In this document: positions 42,679-51,838 of the stretch, one piece after another
Position numbering within the stretch: the stretch's first letter is position 1
Layout of the letters: the number at the start of each line of letters is the position of its first letter
Assembly: GCA_039805905.1 (NCBI GenBank)
Contig: JBDIVM010000002.1
Coordinates: forward strand, 682,001 to 746,000
Direction: 5' to 3'
From: Thermohalobaculum sp039805905
Lineage (GTDB): Bacteria > Pseudomonadota > Alphaproteobacteria > Rhodobacterales > Rhodobacteraceae
Length of the DNA stretch: 64,000 nt
The notes under the pieces: model-generated
Told to the model about the DNA's origin: nothing
What the model saw: the letters and a program-made list of their open reading frames with translations, nothing else
The model's database searches: none
Translations under genes and position numbers: made by a program

Positions 42679-43023
42679 GGTGCGTGCAACGCACCGCCGA
42701 CCACGGCGCATCCCGGGCCGGCGCGCCTTGACTCCGGCCATGGGAGAAGTCGCCAATTCTGGTGCGAAAGACCAGCCGTTGCGCAACTGCCGATAGAGTC
42801 CCCCGCGAACCCGGGCTGACTGGTGCCGCACATCGTTCGAACGGCATCAATGAGCGGAACTCCGGACGCTAGATGAGTGGGCGCTATGCGTACTTCTGAC
42901 CCAAGTTGTACACCGCCCTGGCAGACATGAAGGTGTAGAGGCTACGATGCTGCAGTCACCTCCGATAACGTCTTGGTTGGCTTACTAGCTTGAGAACATA
43001 AGACAGTATTAGGTGATCATCGA
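42679..43023. other. Intergenic region before the AT-rich gene
   Basis: 345 bases without a recognisable gene. A 7-bp perfect hairpin, GGTGCGT-GCA-ACGCACC, lies at 42679-42695 directly after the stop of the IscU-like gene but has no T-run. Base composition falls in the second half, from about 42890, toward the AT-rich gene at 43024. Confidence 0.4.
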
Positions 43024-44466
43024 ATGCATGACCGGTCTGCAGTCCAGTACAGTGTGGCTCTTCAAGGCAATGCTAATTTCCTAGGGTTGACCTGCGCGCT
43101 GGCCGTCGCCCGGCTTCTTGCCATTATTAATTTCAGCGACCTAAATTTTGGCGGCGATGGCATGGGTTATCTTTCGGCAGCGCAATTCATCCTTGAGCAG
43201 GCTCGCCTTCCCGAGTTGACCTATCAATCCAGGGGGTTTTCGATCTTCCTCGCCGGGTTGATCGCAGTCTCCAATGATTGGGAGCGTAGCTTTGAAATTT
43301 TTTCTGGTTTCATGGATATATCTGTATTGATTGTCATTTCTTTTATTGCAATTATTTTTATAAAAATGAGATACGTTTTATATATCTTATTAATTATTCT
43401 ATTCGCGCAGCCGTTTACTATTTCATAGATGAGGTCACTTTATCCAGATCACACCTGCCAGTTTTTTACCTTTATTGGGGCAGCCTGTGTGTGTTTCGCG
43501 CTCTTGATGCGCCGTAGCAAAGCATTGTTGTTGCTCGGTGCCGCCTTCCTCGGGCTCGCTGCCCTCGTCCGCCACGATATGATCCCGATTTGCCTGCTTT
43601 TAATTGTTCTGGCTTCGGGGCTTGCTTTCAGTAGGCAGGCACTGGACAGACGGTATCTAGCTCAGGGTGTGATCATCGCCCTCATAGTGGCTATGGCTAT
43701 CCCCGGTTCTGCGCTTCTTTGGCAGGTACGCTCTTCCGGTGAGGCGGCCTTTACAAGACCCGACATCGACTCCAATCCTGGCGTCATCTTCGCAGGATAC
43801 TCAAAATGGTTGCGGTCTTGGGTCGTTTTCGGGCGATCCGAGCATGACCGGTTTGCATGGAGTATAGGCAGCGGATCCTGGCCAGGATTCGACATCGGGC
43901 AATATCCGGATCGTGCTTTTTCCGGCGATGATCAAAGAAATCGCGTTTCATCCCTGCTTAATTCGTGGCGGGATAGAGAATACTCAGATCAGATGGACGA
44001 GCAGTTTAGTCTTCTGGCTGCCGAAAATTGCGCTGATTTCGTCGGTCGCTGCCATATTGCGCTTCCATTCGCGCGCATGGCCGTTTTGTGGATCAATTTA
44101 GATGGCGCCCATGCGTTTATTGCGCCTCTGGGAATTCAAAGGCCATTGAGCACCGTCTTGGTATTCCTGACGCTCTGCGTGAGGCTTATGATATTGTCAT
44201 TTGCCACATATGCAGCTTGGCGACTCGTTGGTGGTGGCATCGTGAAAGACATCCGTCACACTCTCATTGCTATTGGCATTTCGGTGGTGATCTTGCGCAC
44301 GATTGAGATTGCGGTCCTTGGAACATCTAACAGCGGGATTTCGTGGGGCGGACTCGTAGAGGCTCGATACATGACCCCAGTTTTTCCCTTTCTAATCGGA
44401 ACAGCAGTGCTCGGGCTTTCGCTCTTTCTGGACGGCGCACGCTCGAATGTCGAGGAGAGAGCGTAG
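43024..44466 (+). pseudogene. AT-rich polytopic glycosyltransferase-like membrane protein with internal amber stop
   Basis: One frame runs from 43024 to 44466 but is interrupted by TAG at 43426-43428, directly followed by ATG 43429. Residues before the stop end in FAQPFTIS and those after read MRSLYPDHTCQFFTFIGAACVCFALL; the SLYPD motif and GGDGMGYLSAAQFILEQARLP region belong to one membrane-glycosyltransferase-like domain (GT39-type layout, ~10 helices in total). Loss of a sense codon is the simplest reading. Codon use and base composition are far more AT-rich than all neighbours, indicating transfer. Reinitiation at ATG 43429 would give a second polypeptide. Confidence 0.65.
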
Positions 44467-44588
44467 CGCTGGATCAAATAGGGTCGATGTTCAGTCTTTC
44501 GCTCTTTCCCGACATAGCCTCAGCGGCGGCATTCGGGGGCAACCTGGGCATGCAGGGCGCGCTTCAGCGCACCCTTCCGGTCCCCGCG

Positions 44589-45116
44589 CTACCCCTTCGC
44601 CCGCTCCAGCGCCGCAACGATCATCCGCTTCGCCTCGGCAGCGTCTCCCCAGCGCTCGATTTTCGACCACTTGTCGCCTTCGAGATCCTTGTAGTGGGCG
44701 AAGAAATGCTCGATCTGCTGCACCGTGATCGGCGGCAGGTCGGTGTATTCCTTCACCTTCTCCCAGCGCCGCGAGATCTTGGTCGTCGGTACCGCGACGA
44801 TCTTCTCGTCGCCGCCCGCCTCGTCCTGCATCACCAGCACTCCGATGGGACGGCAGGCGATCACCGCGCCCGGCACGATGGGGCGGGTATTCGCGACCAG
44901 CACGTCCACCGGATCGCCATCCTCGGAAAGTGTGTGCGGGATGAAGCCGTAATTCCCCGGATAGCGCATCGGCGTGTAGAGGAAGCGGTCGACGAACATC
45001 GTCCCCGCGTCCTTGTCGAGCTCGTATTTGATCGGCTCGCCGCCGACCGGAACCTCGATGATGACGTTCACTTCCTCGGGCGGGTTCGTTCCCACCGGAA
45101 TGGCGTCGATCCGCAT
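44589..45116 (-). CDS. ppa: Inorganic pyrophosphatase (soluble)
   Basis: A 175-residue family I soluble pyrophosphatase. It has the substrate/metal block GGEPIKYELDKDAGTMFVDRFLYTPMRYPGNYGFIPHTLSEDGDPVDVLV around residues 25-75, with the Asp of the DGDPVDVLV signature. It hydrolyses PPi in the cytoplasm. It is divergent from hppA, and the two pyrophosphatases are separated by 309 bases, which may hold two promoters. GC content returns to the usual high value here after the AT-rich block. Confidence 0.95.
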   Translation of the reverse strand: MRIDAIPVGTNPPEEVNVIIEVPVGGEPIKYELDKDAGTMFVDRFLYTPMRYPGNYGFIPHTLSEDGDPVDVLVANTRPIVPGAVIACRPIGVLVMQDEAGGDEKIVAVPTTKISRRWEKVKEYTDLPPITVQQIEHFFAHYKDLEGDKWSKIERWGDAAEAKRMIVAALERAKG

Positions 45117-45425
45117 CTGGACTGCTCTCGCTGAATTGCTGCCGCGACTGGCAGGCTTATAGGGGCCGCCTGACTTCGCTGCAATGCAGCATCAGCGCCG
45201 CGCAAAGCCGCACCACCCGCGATGCCGGCCGGCCCGGACCACCGCTGCCACGATCGCCGCCGGCTCGGCGAGACTCGGCAACCAAAGGAAAGAAAAGGGT
45301 TTTCCCCACCGCTCCGTTGCCGCCGGGCAACGCGCCTGCCGCGACTCAGCCGCTCGGCTGCAACCACTTGCCTGACAAGGAGTTTTGCGCGACAAAGCCG
45401 CGCCCGTTTCCAGGAGGGGAATCGA
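45117..45425. other. Divergent intergenic region between ppa and hppA
   Basis: 309 bases without a gene. It should contain the promoters of ppa (minus) and hppA (plus). I see no convincing paired -35/-10 boxes. The strong AGGAGGGG ribosome site of hppA is at its right edge. Confidence 0.5.
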
Positions 45426-47567
45426 ATGTTGAATCTGCTGATCATCGTCTGCGGCGCGCTGTCGATCGTGTACGGCGTCTGGGCGATCAAGTCGGTGATG
45501 GCGTCCGACGCGGGGAGCGCGCGGATGCAGGAGATCGCCGCCGCGATCCAGGAGGGCGCGCAGGCCTACCTGACGCGCCAGTACACCACCATCGGCATCG
45601 TGGGGGTCGTCATCTTCCTCCTCGTCGCCTTCCTGCTCGGCCTGCCTGTCGCCATCGGCTTCCTGATCGGCGCCACACTTTCCGGGGCTGCGGGCTTTAC
45701 CGGCATGCTGGTCTCGGTGCGCGCCAACGTCCGGACCGCGCAGGCCTCCAGCAAGAGCCTCGCCGAGGGCCTGTCGGTGGCGTTCCGCGCGGGTGCGGTC
45801 ACCGGCCTCCTGGTCGCGGGCCTCGCGCTGCTTGGCGTCGCGGTCTACTTCACGATCCTGACCAGGATCGCCGGTTTCGAATCCTCCGACCGCACCGTGA
45901 TCGACGCCCTGGTGGCACTCGGATTCGGTGCCTCGCTGATCTCGATCTTCGCCCGTCTCGGCGGCGGCATCTTCACCAAGGGCGCCGACGTGGGTGGCGA
46001 CCTTGTCGGCAAGGTCGAGGCCGGCATCCCCGAGGACGACCCGCGCAACCCCGCAACCATCGCCGACAATGTGGGCGACAACGTGGGCGACTGCGCAGGC
46101 ATGGCGGCCGACCTGTTCGAAACCTATGCGGTCACTGTCGTTGCCACCATGGTGCTCGGCTCGATCTACTTCGCCGGCACTGCCGTCGGCGAGGCCGTGA
46201 TGATGTATCCGCTCGCGATCTGCGCCGTCTGCGTGCTGACCTCGATCGCCGGCACCTTCTTCGTCAAGCTCGGTGCCAGCCAGTCGATCATGGGCGCGCT
46301 CTACAAGGGCATCATCGCCGCCGGCGTGCTGTCGCTGATTGCACTCTACCCGGTCACCGCGATGATCTTCCCGGAAGGCATGGCGACCCAGTTCACCACT
46401 GCAAACCTGTCCTACACGGCGATGGACCTGTTCTGGTGCGGCGTCGTCGGCCTGGTGGTGACCACGGTGATCATCGTCATCACCGAATACTACACGGGCA
46501 CGGGCTACCGTCCGGTCCGTTCGATCTCGCAGGCCTCGGTGACCGGCCACGGCACGAACGTGATCCAGGGTCTGGCGGTCTCGCTCGAGGCAACCGCGCT
46601 CCCGGCCCTCGTGATCATCGCCGGCATCATCGTCACGTTCCAGCTCGCCGGCCTGTACGGCATCGCCATCGCGGTGACCACGATGCTGGCGCTCGCCGGC
46701 CTCGTGGTGGCGCTCGATGCCTTCGGCCCGGTCACCGACAATGCCGGCGGCATCGCCGAGATGGCCGACCTGCCGCCGGAGGTGCGCAACACCACCGACG
46801 CACTCGACGCGGTCGGCAACACCACCAAGGCTGTGACCAAAGGCTACGCAATCGCCTCGGCCGGCCTCGGCGCGCTGGTGCTGTTCGCGGCCTATACCGA
46901 GGACCTGAAGCACTTCTCGAGCACGGCCGTCGCAGGCTCGTTCTTCGAGGGCGTAACGGTCGACTTCTCGCTCGCCAACCCCTATGTGGTCGCGGGCCTG
47001 TTCTTCGGCGGCCTTCTGCCGTTCCTGTTCGGCGGCATCACCATGACCGCGGTCGGCCGCGCTGCAGGTGCTGTGGTCGAGGAGGTGCGGCGCCAGTTCC
47101 GCGAGAAGCCTGGCATCATGAAGGGCACCGACAAGCCGGATTACGGCCGTGCCGTCGACATGCTGACCAGGGCCGCTATCCGCGAGATGATCGTCCCTTC
47201 GATGTTGCCGGTGCTCTCTCCCATCGTCTGCTTCTATGTCGTCAACGCGGTCGCCGGAAAGGGCGCCGCCTTCTCGGCGCTGGGGGCGATGCTGCTCGGC
47301 GTGATCATCACCGGCCTCTTTGTCGCCATCTCGATGACCTCGGGCGGCGGCGCCTGGGACAACGCCAAGAAGCTGATCGAAGACGGCTTCACCGACAAGG
47401 ACGGCAAGCTGCACGAGAAGGGCTCGGACGCCCACAAGGCGGCGGTGACCGGCGACACGGTCGGCGATCCCTACAAGGACACCGCCGGCCCGGCCGTGAA
47501 CCCGATGATCAAGATCACCAACATCGTGGCGCTGCTGCTGCTGGCGGTGCTGGCCCACGGCGGCTGA
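45426..47567 (+). CDS. hppA: Membrane-bound H+-translocating pyrophosphatase, K+-independent type
   Basis: A 713-residue protein with about sixteen helices that couples PPi hydrolysis to proton pumping. It has the catalytic DVGGDLVGKVEAGIPEDDPRNPATIADNVGDNVGDCAGMAADLFETY. Lys468 in VGNTTKAVTKGY marks the K+-independent class (Ala in the K+-dependent class), so it should pump protons without potassium. AGGAGGGG lies seven bases before ATG 45426. A textbook terminator follows at 47594. The gene is divergent from ppa. Confidence 0.96.
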   Translation: MLNLLIIVCGALSIVYGVWAIKSVMASDAGSARMQEIAAAIQEGAQAYLTRQYTTIGIVGVVIFLLVAFLLGLPVAIGFLIGATLSGAAGFTGMLVSVRANVRTAQASSKSLAEGLSVAFRAGAVTGLLVAGLALLGVAVYFTILTRIAGFESSDRTVIDALVALGFGASLISIFARLGGGIFTKGADVGGDLVGKVEAGIPEDDPRNPATIADNVGDNVGDCAGMAADLFETYAVTVVATMVLGSIYFAGTAVGEAVMMYPLAICAVCVLTSIAGTFFVKLGASQSIMGALYKGIIAAGVLSLIALYPVTAMIFPEGMATQFTTANLSYTAMDLFWCGVVGLVVTTVIIVITEYYTGTGYRPVRSISQASVTGHGTNVIQGLAVSLEATALPALVIIAGIIVTFQLAGLYGIAIAVTTMLALAGLVVALDAFGPVTDNAGGIAEMADLPPEVRNTTDALDAVGNTTKAVTKGYAIASAGLGALVLFAAYTEDLKHFSSTAVAGSFFEGVTVDFSLANPYVVAGLFFGGLLPFLFGGITMTAVGRAAGAVVEEVRRQFREKPGIMKGTDKPDYGRAVDMLTRAAIREMIVPSMLPVLSPIVCFYVVNAVAGKGAAFSALGAMLLGVIITGLFVAISMTSGGGAWDNAKKLIEDGFTDKDGKLHEKGSDAHKAAVTGDTVGDPYKDTAGPAVNPMIKITNIVALLLLAVLAHGG

Positions 47568-47593
47568 CCGGGCGACCACCGGCAGAACACGAG

Positions 47594-47626
47594 GAGCCCC
47601 GCCGGTCGGCGGGGCTCTTTCGTTTC
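47594..47626 (+). terminator. Rho-independent terminator of hppA
   Basis: A perfect ten-base-pair stem, GAGCCCCGCC (47594-47603) with GGCGGGGCTC (47608-47617), four-base loop GGTC, followed by the T-rich tail TTTCGTTTC. It stands 26 bases after the hppA stop. Confidence 0.85.
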
Positions 47627-47716
47627 TCGACTGCTTCCGGCATGGGGCACCGCGCCGATTGCACCGCCCCCCACCCTTGCGCTAATCAGCGCAGGCACCG
47701 GAGGGGACGCCGCCGC

Positions 47717-48583
47717 ATGATCTACGAGACACCCGAGGCCTATCTCGACGCGCCGCAGAAAGCTGTCGCCCTGATCGGTATGTCCGGCCTCGGCAAGACC
47801 TCCACGGCCGCCATGTTGCGGCGTGAGGGCGACTGGTTTCACTACTCGGTCGATTTCCGCATCGGCACCCGCTACATGGGCGAGCACATCGTCGACAACT
47901 TCAAGCGCGAGGCGATGCGCAACCCCTTCCTCCGCCAGCTCCTGCGCTCGGATTCGATCTACATCGCCTCGAACATCACCTTCGAGAATCTGAGTCCGCT
48001 CTCGACCTATCTCGGCAAGCCCGGAGACGTTGGCAAGGGCGGCATCCCGTTCGACGAGTATGTACGGCGCCAGCGCCAGCACCACGAAGCCGAGATCGCC
48101 GCGCTCGCCGACACGCCGCACTTCATCGAAAAGGCGCGCGGGATATACGGGTACGCCCATTTCGTCTGCGACGCGGGCGGATCGATCTGCGAGGTCACCG
48201 ATCCGCAGGACCCTACAGACCGGGTGCTGACCCTGCTCGCGCAAAGTTTGCTCGTGGTCCAGATCCGTGGCACTCCCGCCCACGCGGACGAGCTCGCCCG
48301 CCGCTTCGAGAAGTCGCCCAAGCCGATGTATTATCAGGAGGATTTTCTCCGTCAGGTCTGGGCCGAGTACCTCGATGAGTTTGGCCTGAAGGAGTCGGAA
48401 GTCGACCCCGACCATTTTGCGAGATGGGGTTTCCGGCGGCTTATCGCCCACCGGCTGCCGCGCTACGACGCCATCGGTGCGCGCTGGGGCGTCGTGGTCG
48501 AGGCTGCAGAGATCGAGGCAGCCCGGACGCCGGCCGATTTCGACGCCCTGATCGCCGAGGCGATCCGGCGGCGAATGCGGTAG
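47717..48583 (+). CDS. P-loop ATPase of unknown role
   Basis: A 288-residue protein with a Walker A motif at residues 21-29 (GMSGLGKTS), followed by MLRREGDWFHYSVDFRIGTRYMGEHIVDNFKREAM. The rest is helical with DTPHFIEKARGIYGYAHFVCDAGGSICEVTD and many acidic/basic residues. I do not recognise a characterised family; homologues appear to be conserved in Rhodobacterales. GGAGGGG stands ten bases before ATG 47717. It lies after the hppA terminator and before metA, probably with its own promoter. Confidence 0.68.
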   Translation: MIYETPEAYLDAPQKAVALIGMSGLGKTSTAAMLRREGDWFHYSVDFRIGTRYMGEHIVDNFKREAMRNPFLRQLLRSDSIYIASNITFENLSPLSTYLGKPGDVGKGGIPFDEYVRRQRQHHEAEIAALADTPHFIEKARGIYGYAHFVCDAGGSICEVTDPQDPTDRVLTLLAQSLLVVQIRGTPAHADELARRFEKSPKPMYYQEDFLRQVWAEYLDEFGLKESEVDPDHFARWGFRRLIAHRLPRYDAIGARWGVVVEAAEIEAARTPADFDALIAEAIRRRMR

Positions 48584-48658
48584 TGCGGCGCGCTTGCTCC
48601 CGCGCGGCGCCCGACCTATCTGAACCCATTCCGAAATTCAGCCGACCGGACCCTGACC

Positions 48659-49585
48659 ATGCCGATCAAGATTCCCGAAACCCTTCCCGCATACTCCGTG
48701 CTCCGGCGCGAGGGCGTGATGGTCATGTCCGAGGAGACGGCGCTCCGGCAGGACATCCGGCCGCTGCAGATCGCACTGCTGAACCTGATGCCGAACAAGG
48801 TCCGCACCGAAACCCAGTTCGCGCGGCTGATCGGCGCGACGCCGCTGCAGATCGAGCTGACCCTCGTGCGCATGACCGACCACCGGCCGAAGAACACCGC
48901 CGCCGAGCACATGGACGCGTTCTATGCCCCCTTCGCCCAGATCCGCGACCGCAGGTTCGACGGTTTCATCGTCACCGGTGCACCCATCGAGCTCCTCCCC
49001 TTCGAGAAGGTGACCTACTGGAACGAGCTGATCCAGGTATTCGACTGGACGCAGACCCACTGCTTCTCGACCTTCGCGATCTGCTGGGGTGCACAGGCGA
49101 TGCTCTACCACTTCCACGGCGTGCCGAAGCACACGCTGGCGGACAAGGCCTTCGGCTGCTTCCGCCACCGCAACTGCGCGCCCGGCTCGCCCTATCTGCG
49201 CGGTTTCTCCGACGACTTCACCATCCCGGTCAGCCGATGGACCGAGATCCGCGAGGTCGATCTGCCCGCGGATCGCGGGCTGAACATCCTGATGAATGCA
49301 CCGGAGACGGGCCCCTGCCTGATCGAGGACCCGGCCCATCACGCGCTCTACATGTTCAACCACATCGAGTACGACACCACCTCGCTCGATGAGGAATACA
49401 GGCGCGACATGGCCAACGGCACGCCGATCCGGCTGCCGGTGAACTACTACCATGACGATGACCCGGCCCAGCCGCCCGAGAACCGCTGGCGCAGCCACGC
49501 CCATCTGCTGTTCGGCAACTGGATCAACGAGGTCTATCAGGGGACGCCTTACGACCTGGAGAAGATCGGCGGCAAGATCAGGTGA
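48659..49585 (+). CDS. metA: Homoserine O-acyltransferase MetA (predicted O-acetyltransferase)
   Basis: A 308-residue MetA-family enzyme activating homoserine for methionine synthesis. Catalytic Cys142 is in TFAICWGAQAM and the later His in FNHIEYDTT. Position 111 is Glu (VTGAPIELLPFEKVTYW), as in members shown to use acetyl-CoA, whereas Gly111 is used for succinyl-CoA. The product would be O-acetylhomoserine, the substrate of MetY encoded at 22486. It starts at ATG 48659, 75 bases after the P-loop ATPase. Confidence 0.94.
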   Translation: MPIKIPETLPAYSVLRREGVMVMSEETALRQDIRPLQIALLNLMPNKVRTETQFARLIGATPLQIELTLVRMTDHRPKNTAAEHMDAFYAPFAQIRDRRFDGFIVTGAPIELLPFEKVTYWNELIQVFDWTQTHCFSTFAICWGAQAMLYHFHGVPKHTLADKAFGCFRHRNCAPGSPYLRGFSDDFTIPVSRWTEIREVDLPADRGLNILMNAPETGPCLIEDPAHHALYMFNHIEYDTTSLDEEYRRDMANGTPIRLPVNYYHDDDPAQPPENRWRSHAHLLFGNWINEVYQGTPYDLEKIGGKIR

Positions 49586-49634
49586 GGTGCTCTCCGCGGA
49601 CCCGGCAATCCGGGATCACGGTCTCTGCGTGCAC

Positions 49635-50033
49635 TTACCTGCCACCGATGAACGCTATCGCCTCGATCTCGACCAGCATTTCCGGATCCGCAAGCCGTGC
49701 CTGAACGGTGGTCCGAGCCGGCGGATCGACCGGGAATACCCTCGCGAACTCCTCGTTCATGATCTGGAAATTGCCCATTTCGGTCAGATAAACCGTGCAT
49801 TTGAGGACATCCGCGGGTCCGGCGCCGGCTTCGGCGAGGACGGAAAGGACATTCTGCAGTGTCTGGCGCGTCTGAGCGCGCACATCGCCGATCCCGACCA
49901 CCTCGCCGCGTTCGTCCCAGGCGACCTGGCCGGCGGTCAGGACGAATCCATGCGCCATCGCACCCGGCGAATAGGGATAGGCGGGCCGGGGCTGAAACTC
50001 CAGATTGGCCGGCCGCAGCGTCTTCCTGGGCAT
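49635..50033 (-). CDS. RidA/YjgF-family protein
   Basis: A 132-residue RidA-like protein. Seen are PYSPGAMAHGFVLTAGQVAWDERGEVVG, QTLQNVLSVLAEAGAGPADVLKCTVYLTEMGNFQIMNEEFARVF and PPARTTVQARLADPEMLVEIEAIAF, with the conserved Arg (PARTTV) that binds enamine/imine substrates in deaminating members. GGAGGTTCGGG precedes ATG 50033. It may detoxify reactive 2-aminoacrylate; the exact class is uncertain. Convergent with metA and followed by an amidase upstream on the same strand. Confidence 0.86.
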   Translation of the reverse strand: MPRKTLRPANLEFQPRPAYPYSPGAMAHGFVLTAGQVAWDERGEVVGIGDVRAQTRQTLQNVLSVLAEAGAGPADVLKCTVYLTEMGNFQIMNEEFARVFPVDPPARTTVQARLADPEMLVEIEAIAFIGGR

Positions 50034-50127
50034 CCCGAACCTCCGCTTTCTGAACTGCCCGGGCATCCGTACCGGCCGGCATCCATCCGCCGCCCGGGCT
50101 TCGTCCCGGCGGACCCGGCGAACTTCC

Positions 50128-51582
50128 TTATGCGCCCCGCCCAACATGCAGCGCCGGCACCCGGCCCGCCCAGGGCATTTCCTGCTCAAGCGCGGCTCCG
50201 AGCTGTAGCAGCACGTGCTCCTGCGCATGCGGCGCACCGAGCTGGACGCCGATCGGAAGGCCGCTCGAATGCATCGCCAGCGGCAGGGTCAGCGCCGGCG
50301 TGCCGAGGATGTTGTGGGGCACGGTGAACTGGCACGGCACGGCGAGGACCTTTTCGACATAGTCATCCATCGTCTTCGCGTCGGTGCGACTGAGCGCATA
50401 GCGCCCGTGCGGCTCGGCGGGGCGGGCCACCGTCGGCCCGAGCCACACATCGCAGTCCTGGTAGACCTTTGCCAAGGTGCGACGCGCCCGGTTCGCCTCA
50501 GCGAGCGCGGCGAAGAAATCGGCGCCGGTCATGCGCTTGGAATGCTCATAGATCGCATAAATGACCGGCTCGAGCACGTCCGGGCCGACCGGAACTCCTG
50601 ACGCTTTCGAATATGCCGCCAGACGCTGGTCGAAGCCGAAGAACCATATGTCGCAGAACTTCCGCACCGCGGACAGGCCGTCGAATTCGGGATCGATCCC
50701 GACGATCTCATGCCCCATGCCGGCAAGCGCCTTTGCGGCGGCATCGACGGCAGCACTGACTTCGGCATCCACGGGCACGCCCATGAACGGCTTAGCCGCG
50801 ACGCCGATCCGTAACGGCGCTGCCGCCCGCCCCGCCAGTTCCGCATAGGGCCGCTCCGGCTTCGGGATCGTGAACGGGTCGCCCACCTGCGGGGCCGAGA
50901 CGCAATCGAGTAACGCCGCCGCGTCCCGGATCGTCCGTGTCTGCGCGAATGCGATCGACAGGCCGAAGCCGCCCTCGTCGAGGCCGGGGCCGAAGGAGGT
51001 CCGGCCGCGCGAGGTCTTGAGCCCCACGCCTCCGCACCAGCCGGCGGGGATGCGGATCGATCCTGCGATGTCTGTGCCATGCGCGACGGGAACCATCCCC
51101 GCCATCACCGCAGCCATCGCCCCGCCGGACGAACCGCCGGCGCAATAGCCCTTACGCCAGGGGTTCGAGGTGGCGCCGTAGAGCGCATTCTCGGTCGCTC
51201 CGGACATGGAGTATTCCGGCGTGTTCGACCGGCCGAGGATGTTCAGACCCGCGGCGCGGAACATCCGGGCGACAAAGGTCGTCTGCGCCACTTTCATGCC
51301 ACGGCAGAGCCGGCTGCCGAACTCGATCAGCCGGCCCTGCTCATGGCCGAACACATCCTTGATCAGAAACGGCACACCCCGGAAGGGACCGTCGCCGAGC
51401 GTCGCCTCGTCCAGCCCGTCGATGCGGTCGGGATAGGTTTCGACCACGGCGTTGACGTCGCCGTTCACCGCCTCGATTGCGTGCATCGCGGCAGCCGCCG
51501 CCTCGCGCGGACTGATCTCGCCCCGAGCGATGATCCCGGCGAGTCCGGTGGCGTCGAAGGCGGCGTACTCCGAGAGCTGCAT
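50128..51582 (-). CDS. Amidase signature-family hydrolase
   Basis: A 484-residue amidase. The Ser-cisSer-Lys triad is visible: Lys in VPFLIKDVFGHEQG, the cis-Ser in CAGGSSGGAMAAV and the nucleophile Ser in HGTDIAGSIRIPAGWCGGVGLK (residues about 73-180). It lacks the features that would make it GatA (no tight gat context), so it is likely a general amidase acting on small amides. GGGAGGGA precedes ATG 51582. It is followed after about 95 bases by the RidA gene, suggesting degradation of nitrogen compounds, which is inference. Confidence 0.86.
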   Translation of the reverse strand: MQLSEYAAFDATGLAGIIARGEISPREAAAAAMHAIEAVNGDVNAVVETYPDRIDGLDEATLGDGPFRGVPFLIKDVFGHEQGRLIEFGSRLCRGMKVAQTTFVARMFRAAGLNILGRSNTPEYSMSGATENALYGATSNPWRKGYCAGGSSGGAMAAVMAGMVPVAHGTDIAGSIRIPAGWCGGVGLKTSRGRTSFGPGLDEGGFGLSIAFAQTRTIRDAAALLDCVSAPQVGDPFTIPKPERPYAELAGRAAAPLRIGVAAKPFMGVPVDAEVSAAVDAAAKALAGMGHEIVGIDPEFDGLSAVRKFCDIWFFGFDQRLAAYSKASGVPVGPDVLEPVIYAIYEHSKRMTGADFFAALAEANRARRTLAKVYQDCDVWLGPTVARPAEPHGRYALSRTDAKTMDDYVEKVLAVPCQFTVPHNILGTPALTLPLAMHSSGLPIGVQLGAPHAQEHVLLQLGAALEQEMPWAGRVPALHVGRGA

Positions 51583-51838
51583 GGCTGAGTCCCTCCCATG
51601 ATCGATGCGGCCGGATCACACTAGCCTCCGCAAGGCATGGCTGCCACTCTCTGAGTCGCACGCGAGTGATCCTCTGGCGAGCACCTGCCCGCTTGGTAGC
51701 GAAGCCGCAACCTTTCCGGCTGAATCATGCGGTTGCGCCGCAACTTTCAGCTGTCATCGACGCCGAAAACCGACTGTGGCCCGGTGACAAGAGGCAATAT
51801 CCTGCTATCGTGTCTGGGCGTATGATCGGACGAGCGCA

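Noticed and set aside
42679..42695. Hairpin after the IscU-like gene as terminator
   Set aside because: Only seven pairs and no T-run; noted in the region entry instead.
43426..43428. Amber readthrough (for example pyrrolysine) in the AT-rich gene
   Set aside because: No pyl genes or tRNA in the window and the host type does not use it; a nonsense mutation is simpler.
44555..44577. Hairpin downstream of ppa
   Set aside because: One mismatch in eight pairs and no T-run on the minus strand.
45192..47579. A very long open frame on the strand opposite hppA
   Set aside because: It is a mirror of the high-GC hppA coding sequence, with Asp/Arg/His-rich low-complexity content and no family signature. 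The hppA frame has all the catalytic motifs.
45317..48583. An uninterrupted plus-strand frame passing across hppA and the P-loop ATPase gene, which could suggest a fusion
   Set aside because: It is in the ATPase frame only after 47717; before that it is a shifted reading of hppA with Arg/Gly-rich nonsense. The hppA terminator lies between them.
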